Positions 44,513 to 52,874 of a DNA stretch of 56,678 bases are shown here, piece by piece. Both the position numbers and the translations under genes were made by a program. A model generated the notes under the pieces. It did no database searches. It had not been told where the DNA came from and saw nothing but the letters and a program-made list of their open reading frames with translations. Origin of the DNA: Chthoniobacterales bacterium (GTDB lineage: Bacteria; Verrucomicrobiota; Verrucomicrobiia; Chthoniobacterales; JAATET01); NCBI GenBank assembly GCA_036569045.1, contig DATCRI010000048.1, positions 1-56,678 on the forward strand, given 5' to 3'. The stretch's first letter is position 1, and each line of letters starts with the position of its first letter.

Positions 44513-44772
44513 TGTTTACCTTCCAACTGCCCGCAAGTTTCAGTCAGCCCGAAGGGGCAGTTAGGGAGGCCTTACAAACAAACAGCGCGGAGCTTGTCGC
44601 CGAGGTCACGGGCGGTTGCTGCACCGTGGACGTGCGGGAAATCGCTATGGACGGCGCACACGCGGGCCATGCCATTGTTTGGATCGGCGGTGTTGCGAGG
44701 CTGACGGAACGGCTGCCTTTCGAAATCGACTGGGGAACGCGAGTCGTGAAGTTTACCGCGCCAGCGCAATAA
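44509..44772 (+). CDS. small protein cotranscribed with the XRE regulator
   Basis: 87 residues, Met-Met start overlapping the regulator stop. It looks beta/alpha mixed (EVTGGCCTVDVREIAMDG, RLPFEIDWGTRVVKF). No family is recognised. The XRE/partner arrangement is reminiscent of toxin-antitoxin or regulator pairs but lacks a known toxin motif. Confidence 0.55.
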   Translation: MMFTFQLPASFSQPEGAVREALQTNSAELVAEVTGGCCTVDVREIAMDGAHAGHAIVWIGGVARLTERLPFEIDWGTRVVKFTAPAQ

Positions 44773-44911
44773 CAACTCTGCCGACAAACGGCATGACGAG
44801 AAGGAATCCGGCAGCGACGAGAAGGCCCATGAAGCCAAAGCGCCGCTCGACAGCGCGGAGCAAGGCGAACAAAAGGCCGACGATGAGATAGCGGAGGAGG
44901 AAACGAGTCAT
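44753..44911 (-). CDS. 52-residue two-pass membrane peptide
   Basis: Two hydrophobic segments (LLRYLIVGLLFALL and FMGLLVAAGFLLVMPFVG) are joined by a basic loop (RAVERRFG). It is convergent with and slightly overlapping the preceding gene, 15 bases beyond the integrase stop. Size and composition resemble small toxins or holins; this is an inference only. Confidence 0.5.
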   Translation of the reverse strand: MTRFLLRYLIVGLLFALLRAVERRFGFMGLLVAAGFLLVMPFVGRVVIALAR

Positions 44912-44926
44912 TTTTATATCCTCGGT

Positions 44927-46210
44927 TTAAGGCAGGGGTTTGGAGCGGATGCGGACATCACCGACCTTCAAATCGGGCCAACGCTTCGCGTCTTCTTCGG
45001 AGACGATCCAAAATTTCTTTGCAGCCTTGGGCGACATTTTGCCCTGCGAAACCTTCGTCAGAATTTCTTCGAGAGTAGTGCCGGTGCTGACGGTCTTTTT
45101 GCCAGCAAGGACATCATCAAGGCCGTCCGCGTCGACGTTCTTTTTCCAATAGTGCCGCTCAATCGTTTCGATTTTGTCGCCACTCCAAGCAGACACTTTC
45201 ATAATCGTGATGTTTGGATTCCCTGAGTTGCAGAGGTGCGTGATGTAGCTGTGGCGCATCGCGTGCATCCCGAAGTTTTCTTGCTCGGGATGCTTCTCGA
45301 TGTAGTCCGCAACATGGTTTTCAAACGACGTGCGAGGATCGAAGCGGTATCGTTTCGAGCAAGCGTCGGGCTTGATTACAAACAACGCGTTGGCGTCGAG
45401 ATTCTCGCGAAGCCATGCCGTGAAATCTGCGGAGAGGGGAATGCTCCGGTCTTTGCCGTTCTTGCTCCGCCATTGGTAGGTCGTCCCGTTTGCGAGCCGC
45501 TGCGTTTCTTTCCCCGGAACTTTGATGTGGGGAATCTGTGCATCGAGCCGAATCCACTGAGGACGGCAATGGACGATTTCGTTTCGACGCATCCCGCAGT
45601 GAAACCCGGCGTAGAAAACAAACTTCGTTGAGTTCCGCGAACAGGATTCGATCAACTCGGTGTAGACCTTCGGCGCAACGACAACGTCGCGGACTTCCTT
45701 CTCGTCGTCCTCGTCGTAATGCGGTTTCGCAATGACGTGGCCAAGGTGCGAGAGGAAACACGCCACGCGATCAACGATCGTGCGAGCACTCGCAACGCTA
45801 CGCTTCTTCCGCTCGTCGTAAAATTTTTGGAGCGTGGGCGTCGTGATGTCGAACGGGCTTCGAGTCTTCGACCAATCGCCGAATGCGCGAAGAATGTCGG
45901 CTGTCCGCGTAGCGGTTCCCGGTCGGAATTTGCGGACCTTCTGTCCGTCCTTTTTTCCGGCGAGTTTGTCCGCGATGTAGCGATCAATCGCTTGCTTCCA
46001 AGTCGGGGTTTCACCGGGTTTGATTTTCGGGACGATTTGCTCTTTCGCGGTTCCGCGAATCTTCTTCGCTTCAGTCACCGCGTCCGCAAAGATGCGCGTG
46101 TGAAGAGGCACTCGGAGCTGCTCGCCATTGTGCGAGTAGCGCAACCAATACGACTTCTTGCGGAGGTAGATTCCTTTCGCTCCGGGGTCGGGTTTAGCAA
46201 GCTTCGGCAT
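44927..46210 (-). CDS. int: tyrosine recombinase/integrase of the island
   Basis: About 427 residues from the ATG at 46210 (MPKLAKPDPGAKGIYLRKKS); a TTG at 46255 would start inside the arm sites. An N-terminal arm-binding-like domain (WLRYSHNGEQLRVPLHTR) precedes an SAM-like core-binding domain. The catalytic domain has the first Arg in GMRRNEI, a Lys in SKNGKDRSIPL, HAMRHSYITHL (H-x-x-R), and a C-terminal ERHYW with the Tyr. It integrates the element into tRNA-Pro. It lies beside attR as expected. Confidence 0.9.
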   Translation of the reverse strand: MPKLAKPDPGAKGIYLRKKSYWLRYSHNGEQLRVPLHTRIFADAVTEAKKIRGTAKEQIVPKIKPGETPTWKQAIDRYIADKLAGKKDGQKVRKFRPGTATRTADILRAFGDWSKTRSPFDITTPTLQKFYDERKKRSVASARTIVDRVACFLSHLGHVIAKPHYDEDDEKEVRDVVVAPKVYTELIESCSRNSTKFVFYAGFHCGMRRNEIVHCRPQWIRLDAQIPHIKVPGKETQRLANGTTYQWRSKNGKDRSIPLSADFTAWLRENLDANALFVIKPDACSKRYRFDPRTSFENHVADYIEKHPEQENFGMHAMRHSYITHLCNSGNPNITIMKVSAWSGDKIETIERHYWKKNVDADGLDDVLAGKKTVSTGTTLEEILTKVSQGKMSPKAAKKFWIVSEEDAKRWPDLKVGDVRIRSKPLP

Positions 46211-46227
46211 AGATGCAACTGTGCTGG

Positions 46228-46248
46228 GTGTGCTAGAAAGGTGTGCTA
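46228..46248 (+). repeat. right integrase arm-type sites
   Basis: GTGTGCTA at 46228-46235 and 46241-46248 (13-base period) lies just upstream of the integrase ATG. It matches the left pair near 25831. A weaker GTGCTGGG precedes the first copy. Confidence 0.5.
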
Positions 46249-46343
46249 ACCGCAAGGCTTCTTTTCAGAGAGCACCAACCAACCCCAAAAACGACAAACA
46301 ACCACAAACCAAGTAAATAAGGGCTTCGAGGCCACAAATCCCG

Positions 46344-46389
46344 CTCGTTCGGGACGAGGAGGTCGTGGGTTCGAATCCCGCCAGCCCGA
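46344..46389 (+). repeat. attR and displaced 3' half of tRNA-Pro
   Basis: 46 bases aligned without gaps to tRNA-Pro 25745-25790; the first 22 are identical and four mismatches lie in the T arm (GTGGG-TTCGAAT-CCCGC). The discriminator A is followed by TTT, so no CCA is encoded in this copy. Confidence 0.85.
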
Positions 46390-46478
46390 TTTTCATTCCC
46401 GCATCCCGCCCGGGGTTCTTCATTCATTTCCGCGCGAATTTTTTTACTCATTCCGTGAATCCACTTCCGCACATTCCG

Positions 46479-47204
46479 ATGCCCCGCTCCGAGAACCGCA
46501 CGCCGAACGATCTCCGCACCGTCACCTTCGAAGTCGGGGTCGCTCCGCACGCGCTCGGTTCCGTGCTGATCGCCTGCGGCAACACCCGCGTGATCTGTGC
46601 GGCCACCGTCGAGGACTATGTTCCGCGCTGGATGAAGGAGCAGAACGTCAGCGGCGGCTGGATCACCGCAGAGTATTCGATGCTTCCGTATTCGACGCTC
46701 TCCCGAAAGCCCCGCGACATTTCCAAGGGCCGGCCCGACGGGCGGGGCACGGAGATTCAGCGCCTGATTGGGCGCTCCCTGCGCGCGTCGGTCGATCTCG
46801 AGGCGCTCGGTTCGCGCACGCTCTGGGTGGATTGCGACGTCTTGCAGGCCGATGGCGGCACCCGCACGGCGGCGATCACCGGCGCCTCGGTTGCGATTTA
46901 TCTGGCCTGCCGCAAGCTGGTGGAAATGGGTAAGGTGAAGCGCCTTCCGATTCGCCAGCGCGTGGCGGCGGTCAGCGTGGGCGTCGTTGACGGCGAAGTG
47001 CGCGTCGATCTCGATTACGTCGAGGACAAGGATGCCAGTGTGGACATGAATATTGTGCTCACGGAGCACATGGAATTCGTGGAAGTGCAGGGCTCCGGCG
47101 AGGAGGCAACCTTCACCCCCGAGCAGCTCTCCGCGATGCTCGAAGCGGGACGGTCGGGCGTGGCGCGACTTCTGGACCTTCAGGCCCAGGTGCTGGGAAT
47201 TTAA
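46479..47204 (+). CDS. rph: ribonuclease PH
   Basis: 241 residues. RTVTFEVGVAPHALGSVLIACGNT, EYSMLPYSTLSRKPRD and DCDVLQADGGTRTAAITGA are the phosphorolytic exoribonuclease signature. It trims tRNA 3' ends using phosphate. The ATG at 46479 starts MPRSENRTPNDLR, the family start; a longer frame runs into the att site. It is the first host gene right of the island. Confidence 0.97.
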   Translation: MPRSENRTPNDLRTVTFEVGVAPHALGSVLIACGNTRVICAATVEDYVPRWMKEQNVSGGWITAEYSMLPYSTLSRKPRDISKGRPDGRGTEIQRLIGRSLRASVDLEALGSRTLWVDCDVLQADGGTRTAAITGASVAIYLACRKLVEMGKVKRLPIRQRVAAVSVGVVDGEVRVDLDYVEDKDASVDMNIVLTEHMEFVEVQGSGEEATFTPEQLSAMLEAGRSGVARLLDLQAQVLGI

Positions 47205-47288
47205 CACCACGATCATCGAAAGAGAAAAACACTTGACCGGGCGGGGGATGCAAAGGATGCTCCCACCCCTTCACGATTTACAGATTTT

Positions 47289-47552
47289 ATGGCTAGACAG
47301 TGTCAAATTACGGGAGCCAAGCCCACGCGCGGTTCGAAGATTCACCGCCGCGGTATGGCGAAGAAAAAGGGCGGCATCGGTATGCACATCACGAAAGTGA
47401 CACCTCGCGAGTTCGTTCCGAACCTGCAGAAGAAGCGCATCTGGGTGGCGGAGTTGAAGAAATTCGTCACGGTCAAGGTGACGGCGCGAGCCCTCAAGAC
47501 GCTCACGAAAAATGGCGCCTACGCCACGCTGAAAAAAGCGGAGTTGATTTAA
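47289..47552 (+). CDS. rpmB: 50S ribosomal protein L28
   Basis: 87 residues, strongly basic. MARQCQITGAKPTRGSKI, then a basic loop and RIWVAELKKFVTVKVTARALKT are diagnostic of L28. It lacks the zinc-type Cys pairs. It is followed by a small basic protein gene. Confidence 0.95.
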   Translation: MARQCQITGAKPTRGSKIHRRGMAKKKGGIGMHITKVTPREFVPNLQKKRIWVAELKKFVTVKVTARALKTLTKNGAYATLKKAELI

Positions 47553-47611
47553 TTCCCGAATCTGGGACAAACTCCCGATTTTCCACCCCAACCAACCCAC
47601 CCCAAACGAAC

Positions 47612-47815
47612 ATGTCCTTCAGCGTTAACAGCAAGAAATCCGGCAAGACCTATTTCCTTCATCGTCGCCTCCAGAAGCTGCGCGGCGGTCAGGAAGTCAC
47701 GCTCTACTATTTCGCCGGTGCGGCTGGTGAAGGGGCTATCGATGAGTTGCCTGCGGGTTACGAAGTCTCCGAGAACGTCAAGACGGGTCTCCCGCTCTTG
47801 AAGAAGATCAAGTAA
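47612..47815 (+). CDS. small basic protein of unknown function
   Basis: 67 residues. It begins MSFSVNSKKSGKTYFLHRRL, with TLYYFAGAAGEGAIDELPAG in the middle. It is 59 bases after rpmB and ends before a strong terminator, so likely cotranscribed. The pattern recalls small conserved hypothetical proteins of Verrucomicrobiota; no function is known. Confidence 0.75.
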   Translation: MSFSVNSKKSGKTYFLHRRLQKLRGGQEVTLYYFAGAAGEGAIDELPAGYEVSENVKTGLPLLKKIK

Positions 47816-47840
47816 GCGTCGAGCGCAATCGCATTTGAAA

Positions 47841-47872
47841 AGGCCGGATGGAAACATCCGGCCTTTTTTTTT
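47841..47872 (+). terminator. intrinsic terminator of the rpmB unit
   Basis: AGGCCGGATG, GAAA tetraloop, CATCCGGCCT, then a long T run. Confidence 0.9.
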
Positions 47873-47881
47873 GCCGTGGAG

Positions 47882-48781
47882 TCAGGCCCGGGGATGGGCC
47901 TGATCGTAGGCGCGTTTCAGGCGCTCGGTGGTGACGTGGGTGTAAACCTGCGTCGTGGAAAGGCTGGCGTGGCCAAGGAGGGTCTGCAGGCTGCGGAGAT
48001 CGGCCCCGTTGTCCAGGAGATGAGTGGCGAAGCTGTGGCGCAGCTTGTGCGGGCTTGTTGTCGCCGGCAGGCCGACCTGACGAATGTATTTTTTCATCCG
48101 GGCCCAGATGGACTGCGTGCTCAGGCGGCGGCGGGATTTGTTGAGAAACAGGGGGCCTGTCTGCACGCCCGCGGCCTGGCGATAGCGGGAGATGACCTCG
48201 AGCGCCGGTCCGCCGACGGGACACACGCGTTCCTTGGATCCCTTGCCAATGACCCGGAGGGTTTCGCTGAACGGATCCAGATCCTTGACGTTGATCGCGG
48301 CGAGTTCGGAGAGGCGCAATCCGGCGGAGTAGAGAAGCTCGAGCATGGCGGCGTCCCGGAGCGGCACCCAGACCGGGGCCTGCTTCTCCAGCGGTGCGGC
48401 GAGGGGAGCGGCGAGAAGATCTTCGACCTGTCGGAGCGTGAGAAAAGCGGGAAGTTGTTTTTCCGCCTTTGGAAGAAGAACGGATGCAAGGGGATTGGCG
48501 CTCAATCCCTTTCGTTCCATGAGAAATCGGTAAAAACTGCGAAGAGCGGCGAAGTCGAGGCGAATGGACGCCCGGGAACGCTCCCGTTTCATGAGCTCGA
48601 AGAGGAAGGCTCGGAAGTCGTCGGCGGTGGCCGCTCGCCACGAGGCTTTGGGGCGAAAACTTTGGAATTCGCGCAGCGCGTGCCGGTAGTTGATGATCGT
48701 GCGAGGCGAGCAATTCCGCTCTCCTTCCAGGTAGGTGAAGAAGGCCTCCATCAAGGGATCGCGAGCAGCTTTGGCGGACAT
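47882..48781 (-). CDS. XerC/XerD-type tyrosine recombinase
   Basis: 299 residues. The N-terminal core-binding domain (FFTYLEGERNCSPRTIINY) and the catalytic domain with AGLRLSELAAI (Arg), GKGSKERVCPV (Lys), HKLRHSFATHLLD (H-x-x-R), LGHASLSTTQVYTHV (His, Tyr) are complete and Xer-like. It probably resolves chromosome dimers. It lacks the extra motif of integron integrases, so it is not an IntI for the cassettes further right. Confidence 0.92.
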   Translation of the reverse strand: MSAKAARDPLMEAFFTYLEGERNCSPRTIINYRHALREFQSFRPKASWRAATADDFRAFLFELMKRERSRASIRLDFAALRSFYRFLMERKGLSANPLASVLLPKAEKQLPAFLTLRQVEDLLAAPLAAPLEKQAPVWVPLRDAAMLELLYSAGLRLSELAAINVKDLDPFSETLRVIGKGSKERVCPVGGPALEVISRYRQAAGVQTGPLFLNKSRRRLSTQSIWARMKKYIRQVGLPATTSPHKLRHSFATHLLDNGADLRSLQTLLGHASLSTTQVYTHVTTERLKRAYDQAHPRA

Positions 48782-48853
48782 GGGAAGGAAAGGGAAAGGC
48801 CCGGATCTGGGCAGATCGCGGGCCTTGGAAGGGGATGGAAAAAAAGCGGGGAG

Positions 48854-50404
48854 TTATTTCTGGCCCATCGGCTCTCCGAGCGGCGGCTGCGCGGTATCCT
48901 TCACGTCGCCGTATTTCTCGGTCGTGCGGGAAAAGCGCAGGGTGGCGGAGCGGGTTTCGATGCCGTCGGGGGACTCGGCGACGATTGGGATTTCGTAATC
49001 CGAATTCGGGAAGATGAAGTGATAACGGAAGGTTCCGTCGGGACTGAGCGTGATGGGCTTGCCATCGACCGTGACCTTCGCGCGGGGGTCGGTGCCGCCG
49101 TAGAAGATCACCTCGGCGTTCACGTGCATGAAAAAGCCGCGCTCCAGACCGAAGGAGGAGAGGGTTTCCGATGCGCCGCTCCAGCTCGTGGTCGCGGAAG
49201 CCGAGAACCAGCTTGAAACCTCGGCCGAAGTCCAGCTCGAGAGGGCGGCCTCGGCCCAGCTGGATTGCACGCCCTGCAGCCAGCTTGACTGAGCGCCGAC
49301 GAGCCAGCTCGAGAGATTGCTGAAAGCGCCGCTGGATTCGATGCCCTGGAGCCAGCTTGCGCCGGCGCTCGTCTCGCCCCAGCTCGTGAGAGCGGCCTGG
49401 GCCCAGCTGGCGCCGATGGAAGAAGTCCAGCTCGTCTCGCCGCGGATCGCTGCCGTCTCGGCGGAGCCCCAGCTGGTCGTGCTGCCCCAGCTCGTGAGGC
49501 CCTGGCCGGAGGTGCTCCAGCTCGTGATGGCACCGGCGGCCCAGCTGGCAAGGGCGGCGATCTCCCACGACGTCGTGATACCGGCGCTGGAAAAAATGCC
49601 GCCGCTGAAGAGGGCGACGGAATCGCGGAAGGAATTCAGCGCCTCGCTGGCGCCACCGGAACTCAGTTGCTCCTCGAGGAAGGCGCGGATGCGGATTTCG
49701 ATTTCGCCGGAACTCTGGCCGCCGCTGGCAAGTTCCGCCAGGAGGGTGGGGCCGAGCAACGCCTGAAGAAGGATCCGTTGATCCTCGGAGAGAAGCTCCG
49801 GAATGCCGCTTGCACCGAAGGCGGAAAAGTCGCCCTTCTTCTGGATGCGTGAGAGGGCCGCCAAGAGTTCCTCGTCGGAATGCTGCGCGGACGAAAGGTG
49901 GTCCAGCATGCGCTGGAAGGTGAGGTGAAACGGGACGGTCGCGTATTCGAAGGAGTCTGATGACGCCATGCCCTCGGCAGGCGTGGTGACGGGCACGGAA
50001 CGCGCGATCAGGTTCCATGTATTCGCCCGGTAGAAGCCGATCTCGACGTAGTAATCCGTATCAGCCTTTTCGACGGGCACATACCAGTTCCGCGTCTCGA
50101 AAGGCACCTCGATTTCGCCTTCCTGGGAGCCCTCCGCGGTGTAGTAACGAAGGTAGGCCGCGCCGCCGGGATGCCGGGCAATATCGATGTCCCAGTAAGT
50201 GAATAGCCAGTGCGGCTCCTGGGCGATCAGGAAGATCGTATCGACCCCATAGCCATGGGGGAGGTCGCCGAGATTGCCGAAAGGCTCCCGAACGGGAAGG
50301 GACTCCATGGTGGCGTCGCTGACCCCCTCTTCCGATTCTTCGGGAAGCGGGCGAAGGGTGAAGCCCTTCGGCGTCGGTGTGCTCTGTCTCGGCTTGTTGG
50401 GCAT
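48854..50404 (-). CDS. DUF4912 protein with Ser-Trp repeat region
   Basis: 516 residues. DUF4912 (~45-145: HWLFTYWDIDIARHPGG ... RNWYVPVEKADTDYYVEIGFY) binds nothing known; a helical part follows (~155-260). Residues ~278-410 hold 15 copies of (S/T/A)SW spaced about 6-17 residues. The C-terminal ~420-500 beta domain (GFFMHVNAEVIFYGGTDPRA, VTVDGKPITLSPDGTF) is a typical partner of DUF4912. No signal peptide is seen. The role may be in surface or cell-envelope assembly; the SW region is unusual. Confidence 0.85.
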   Translation of the reverse strand: MPNKPRQSTPTPKGFTLRPLPEESEEGVSDATMESLPVREPFGNLGDLPHGYGVDTIFLIAQEPHWLFTYWDIDIARHPGGAAYLRYYTAEGSQEGEIEVPFETRNWYVPVEKADTDYYVEIGFYRANTWNLIARSVPVTTPAEGMASSDSFEYATVPFHLTFQRMLDHLSSAQHSDEELLAALSRIQKKGDFSAFGASGIPELLSEDQRILLQALLGPTLLAELASGGQSSGEIEIRIRAFLEEQLSSGGASEALNSFRDSVALFSGGIFSSAGITTSWEIAALASWAAGAITSWSTSGQGLTSWGSTTSWGSAETAAIRGETSWTSSIGASWAQAALTSWGETSAGASWLQGIESSGAFSNLSSWLVGAQSSWLQGVQSSWAEAALSSWTSAEVSSWFSASATTSWSGASETLSSFGLERGFFMHVNAEVIFYGGTDPRAKVTVDGKPITLSPDGTFRYHFIFPNSDYEIPIVAESPDGIETRSATLRFSRTTEKYGDVKDTAQPPLGEPMGQK

Positions 50405-50551
50405 CGGCTTGGCGTTATTCGAGTTATAGAAGCAGCCTGTCGGCGTCAGAATGCATCGCGAACTAGCCTGAACAAGGCAATTTTTGTGCCAGCACTGATA
50501 AATCGCTGGGCGGCCCTTGAAATTTGAAAGCGCGTCATTAGCTTTCCCGCC

Positions 50552-52045
50552 ATGAATCGCTTCTTCCTTACTCTGGGATTGCTCCTCGCGATGGAAGTCT
50601 CTGCCGGCGCGCAGAATACGGGAAATTTTTCAAATTCGCAGTCGCTGGCGCACAGTCTCAGCAAGGCTTTTGCGGATGTGTATGAGCGAGTTTCGCCAGG
50701 GGTTGTCGTGATTGAAGTGGAGGCAGACGATTCGGTGGACAACATTCCACAGGGTTCGCCGCTCGCGCAATTCTTCGGGCGCAACCCCAATCTGTTGCCT
50801 CAGCAACAGGAGACGAATCAAGGCTCCGGCTTCATCATCACGGCGGATGGTTATATTCTCACGAACAATCACGTGCTCGAGGGAGCCTCGACGAATCGTG
50901 TCCAGGTGATCCTCAAGGACGGCCGGAAGCTGGCGGCGAAGATCGTGGGCACCGACTCCATTTCGGACCTCGCGGTGATCAAGATCGAGGGCTCGAACCT
51001 GCCCGTCATCGAGCTGGGCGACAGTGACAAGATCCGCGTCGGCGAGTTCGCCTTTGCGATCGGCGCGCCGTATGACCTGCGCGACACCTTCACCTACGGC
51101 GTCGTGAGCGGAAAGGGCCGCACCGATATCACCGGCAGCCAGAATTACGAGGAATACCTCCAGACCGACGCGTCCATCAATCCCGGCAACAGCGGCGGGC
51201 CGCTCGTGGACATCGACGGCCGCGTGATCGGCGTGAACACCCTCATTCGCGACTTCAATCGCGGCCTCGGCTTCGCGATTCCCATCAACATCGCCAAGAA
51301 GATTGCGAGCCAGTTGATCGCCGAAGGTCGCGCGGTGCGGCCGTGGCTGGGCATCCTGATCAAGAGCATGGACGAGCTGCCGGAACTCACCGAGCGCTTC
51401 CCGGATCTGCCGAAGGGCATCCTCGTGCGAGGCATCGAGGATGGCACGCCCGCCGCCCTGAGCGACCTTCGGGTGAACGACATCATCACCCAGGTCGACG
51501 GCACGCCCGTCGCCAGCGCGCGGGAGTTGCAGAAGGTGATCCTCGACAAAAAGGTCGGCCAGGAAGTCGAGCTCCAAGTCTGGCGGAATCGCCGGATCGT
51601 CAAGATGAGGCTGCGCACCGCCGAGCATACGGATGGCTTCCTTCCTGTGGCGAATCCTCGTTCGGTCCCGGGGAACCGCCCGGCGCCGGTCGAGCCGGAT
51701 GACGAGGACGCCGCCGCCGTCGGCCCGCAGGCGGCGCCGCAGCCCCCGGCCGCGCCGATGCCACGGAGCCCCTCCGCCGGGCTGATGGTGCGCACGTTGA
51801 ATGCCGACACCGCCGTCGCCATGAATCTCCAGGCAGAGGAAGGCGTGCTCGTCACGAGCGTCCAGCCCGGCAGCCCCGCGGCCGCCGCCGGCGTGCAGGT
51901 CGGCGACGTCATTACCTCCGTCGGTTCGAAGCCCGTGCGCACGAAGGAGGATTTTCTTCGGGAGATCGGCTCCGCGACGGACGGCAACCTCATGCTGAAC
52001 ATCAACCGCGGCGACGAGAAGACCTACGAGATCCTGAAATTCTAG
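50552..52045 (+). CDS. HtrA/DegP-type periplasmic serine protease with two PDZ domains
   Basis: 497 residues. Signal peptide ~1-20 (SAGAQ). The trypsin-like domain has His107 (TNNHVL), Asp139 (SDLAVIK) and Ser214 (NPGNSGGPL). Two PDZ domains follow (about 285-350 and 410-490), joined by a Pro/Ala-rich linker. It degrades or refolds misfolded envelope proteins. It is a single-gene unit. Confidence 0.95.
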   Translation: MNRFFLTLGLLLAMEVSAGAQNTGNFSNSQSLAHSLSKAFADVYERVSPGVVVIEVEADDSVDNIPQGSPLAQFFGRNPNLLPQQQETNQGSGFIITADGYILTNNHVLEGASTNRVQVILKDGRKLAAKIVGTDSISDLAVIKIEGSNLPVIELGDSDKIRVGEFAFAIGAPYDLRDTFTYGVVSGKGRTDITGSQNYEEYLQTDASINPGNSGGPLVDIDGRVIGVNTLIRDFNRGLGFAIPINIAKKIASQLIAEGRAVRPWLGILIKSMDELPELTERFPDLPKGILVRGIEDGTPAALSDLRVNDIITQVDGTPVASARELQKVILDKKVGQEVELQVWRNRRIVKMRLRTAEHTDGFLPVANPRSVPGNRPAPVEPDDEDAAAVGPQAAPQPPAAPMPRSPSAGLMVRTLNADTAVAMNLQAEEGVLVTSVQPGSPAAAAGVQVGDVITSVGSKPVRTKEDFLREIGSATDGNLMLNINRGDEKTYEILKF

Positions 52046-52116
52046 GCCGTGGCCCGCGCCGAGACGGAAGAGGCTGGGCGAGCGCGCCCGCCGGCGGTTA
52101 AAGTCGCGACCTCCCG

Positions 52117-52743
52117 GTGAATCGTCTCCTCAATGAAATCGGCCGCACGCAGCGGCTGGGCATCGTCCACGAACTCAAGCGCTCCAACGGCTTGCCCGTC
52201 AAGGAGCTCGCCCGCCGCCTCGGCATGAGCTACATGGGCGTGAAGCAGCACTGCATCGAGCTGCACCGCGACGGCTACCTCGACACGTGGCGGAATCCCC
52301 GGCCCGTCGGCCGTCCGGAAATGCTCTACCGCCTCACGCAGAAGGCCCACGAGCTCTTCCCCGTGCAATCGCACGACATGCTCCTCGCCGTGCTCGCCGC
52401 CGCCCGCGAACTCTACGGACCCACCGCCCCGGCGAAGCTCCTCTTCGTCCACTTCCGCGAGAAGATGGAAGGCTACCGGGCCAAAGTCCGCGGGGAAACC
52501 CCGGCCGAGCGCGCGAAATGGCTGGCCCGTCTGCGCGAGGCCGAGGGCTGCATGGCCACCTTCGAGCCCGGCCCGCCCCTGCGCCTCATCGAGCGGCACA
52601 GCCCCATGGCCGAGCTCTTCACGCGCTTCCCGGAGACCGAGGGCATGGAGCGCGAGCTTTTCGAGAAAGTCCTCGGCGCGAAGGTGCGCCGCATCGCGAA
52701 GACGACGAGCGGCCTCTACGAGTGCGTCTTCGAGATCGGGTAG
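52117..52743 (+). CDS. winged-helix transcriptional regulator
   Basis: 208 residues from GTG 52117. The winged HTH is at the N-terminus (TQRLGIVHELKRSNGLPVKE, LARRLGMSYMGVKQHCIEL, GRPEMLYRLT), similar to SufR/ArsR-type repressors. The C-terminal half is helical with scattered Cys (EGCMATF, YECVFEI), not a clear cluster motif. Its target is unknown. Two minisatellites follow directly. Confidence 0.82.
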   Translation: MNRLLNEIGRTQRLGIVHELKRSNGLPVKELARRLGMSYMGVKQHCIELHRDGYLDTWRNPRPVGRPEMLYRLTQKAHELFPVQSHDMLLAVLAAARELYGPTAPAKLLFVHFREKMEGYRAKVRGETPAERAKWLARLREAEGCMATFEPGPPLRLIERHSPMAELFTRFPETEGMERELFEKVLGAKVRRIAKTTSGLYECVFEIG

Positions 52744-52752
52744 GGGCGGGGA

Positions 52753-52862
52753 GACGTCGAGTGTCGAGAGGACGAGTGTCGAGGGGGGCGCGACGAGGGT
52801 CGAGAGGGCGAGTGTCGAGGGGAGCACGACGAGGGTCGAGAGGGCGAGTGTCGAGGGCCGCG
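52753..52862 (+). repeat. 36-bp minisatellite (about three copies)
   Basis: GACGAGGGTCGAGAGGGCGA recurs at 52792 and 52828 with a 36-base period, preceded by a degenerate unit. It follows the regulator stop directly. Confidence 0.8.
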
Positions 52863-52874
52863 CCACCCGACTGC

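Larger units (their letters stand above)
25745..46365. mobile_element. integrative mobile element in tRNA-Pro, about 20.6 kb
   Basis: It is bounded by a 22-bp direct repeat of the tRNA-Pro anticodon arm/variable region, has a tyrosine integrase at its right end reading inward, and carries mobile functions throughout. These include R-M with Vsr, a replication ATPase with a candidate origin, an HUH-type relaxase candidate, HNH and thermonuclease genes, an endolysin remnant and many tiny genes. Host housekeeping genes resume immediately on both sides. No phage structural genes and no type IV secretion genes were seen, so a self-replicating, mobilisable island is the best reading, not a prophage or a full ICE. 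Confidence 0.85.

Noticed and set aside
25745-46365. Complete prophage
   Set aside because: Apart from an endolysin remnant there are no capsid, portal, terminase or tail genes.
47882-48781. Integron integrase for the cassette array
   Set aside because: All motifs are XerC/D-like, the IntI-specific insert is not visible, and it is 5 kb away behind other genes.
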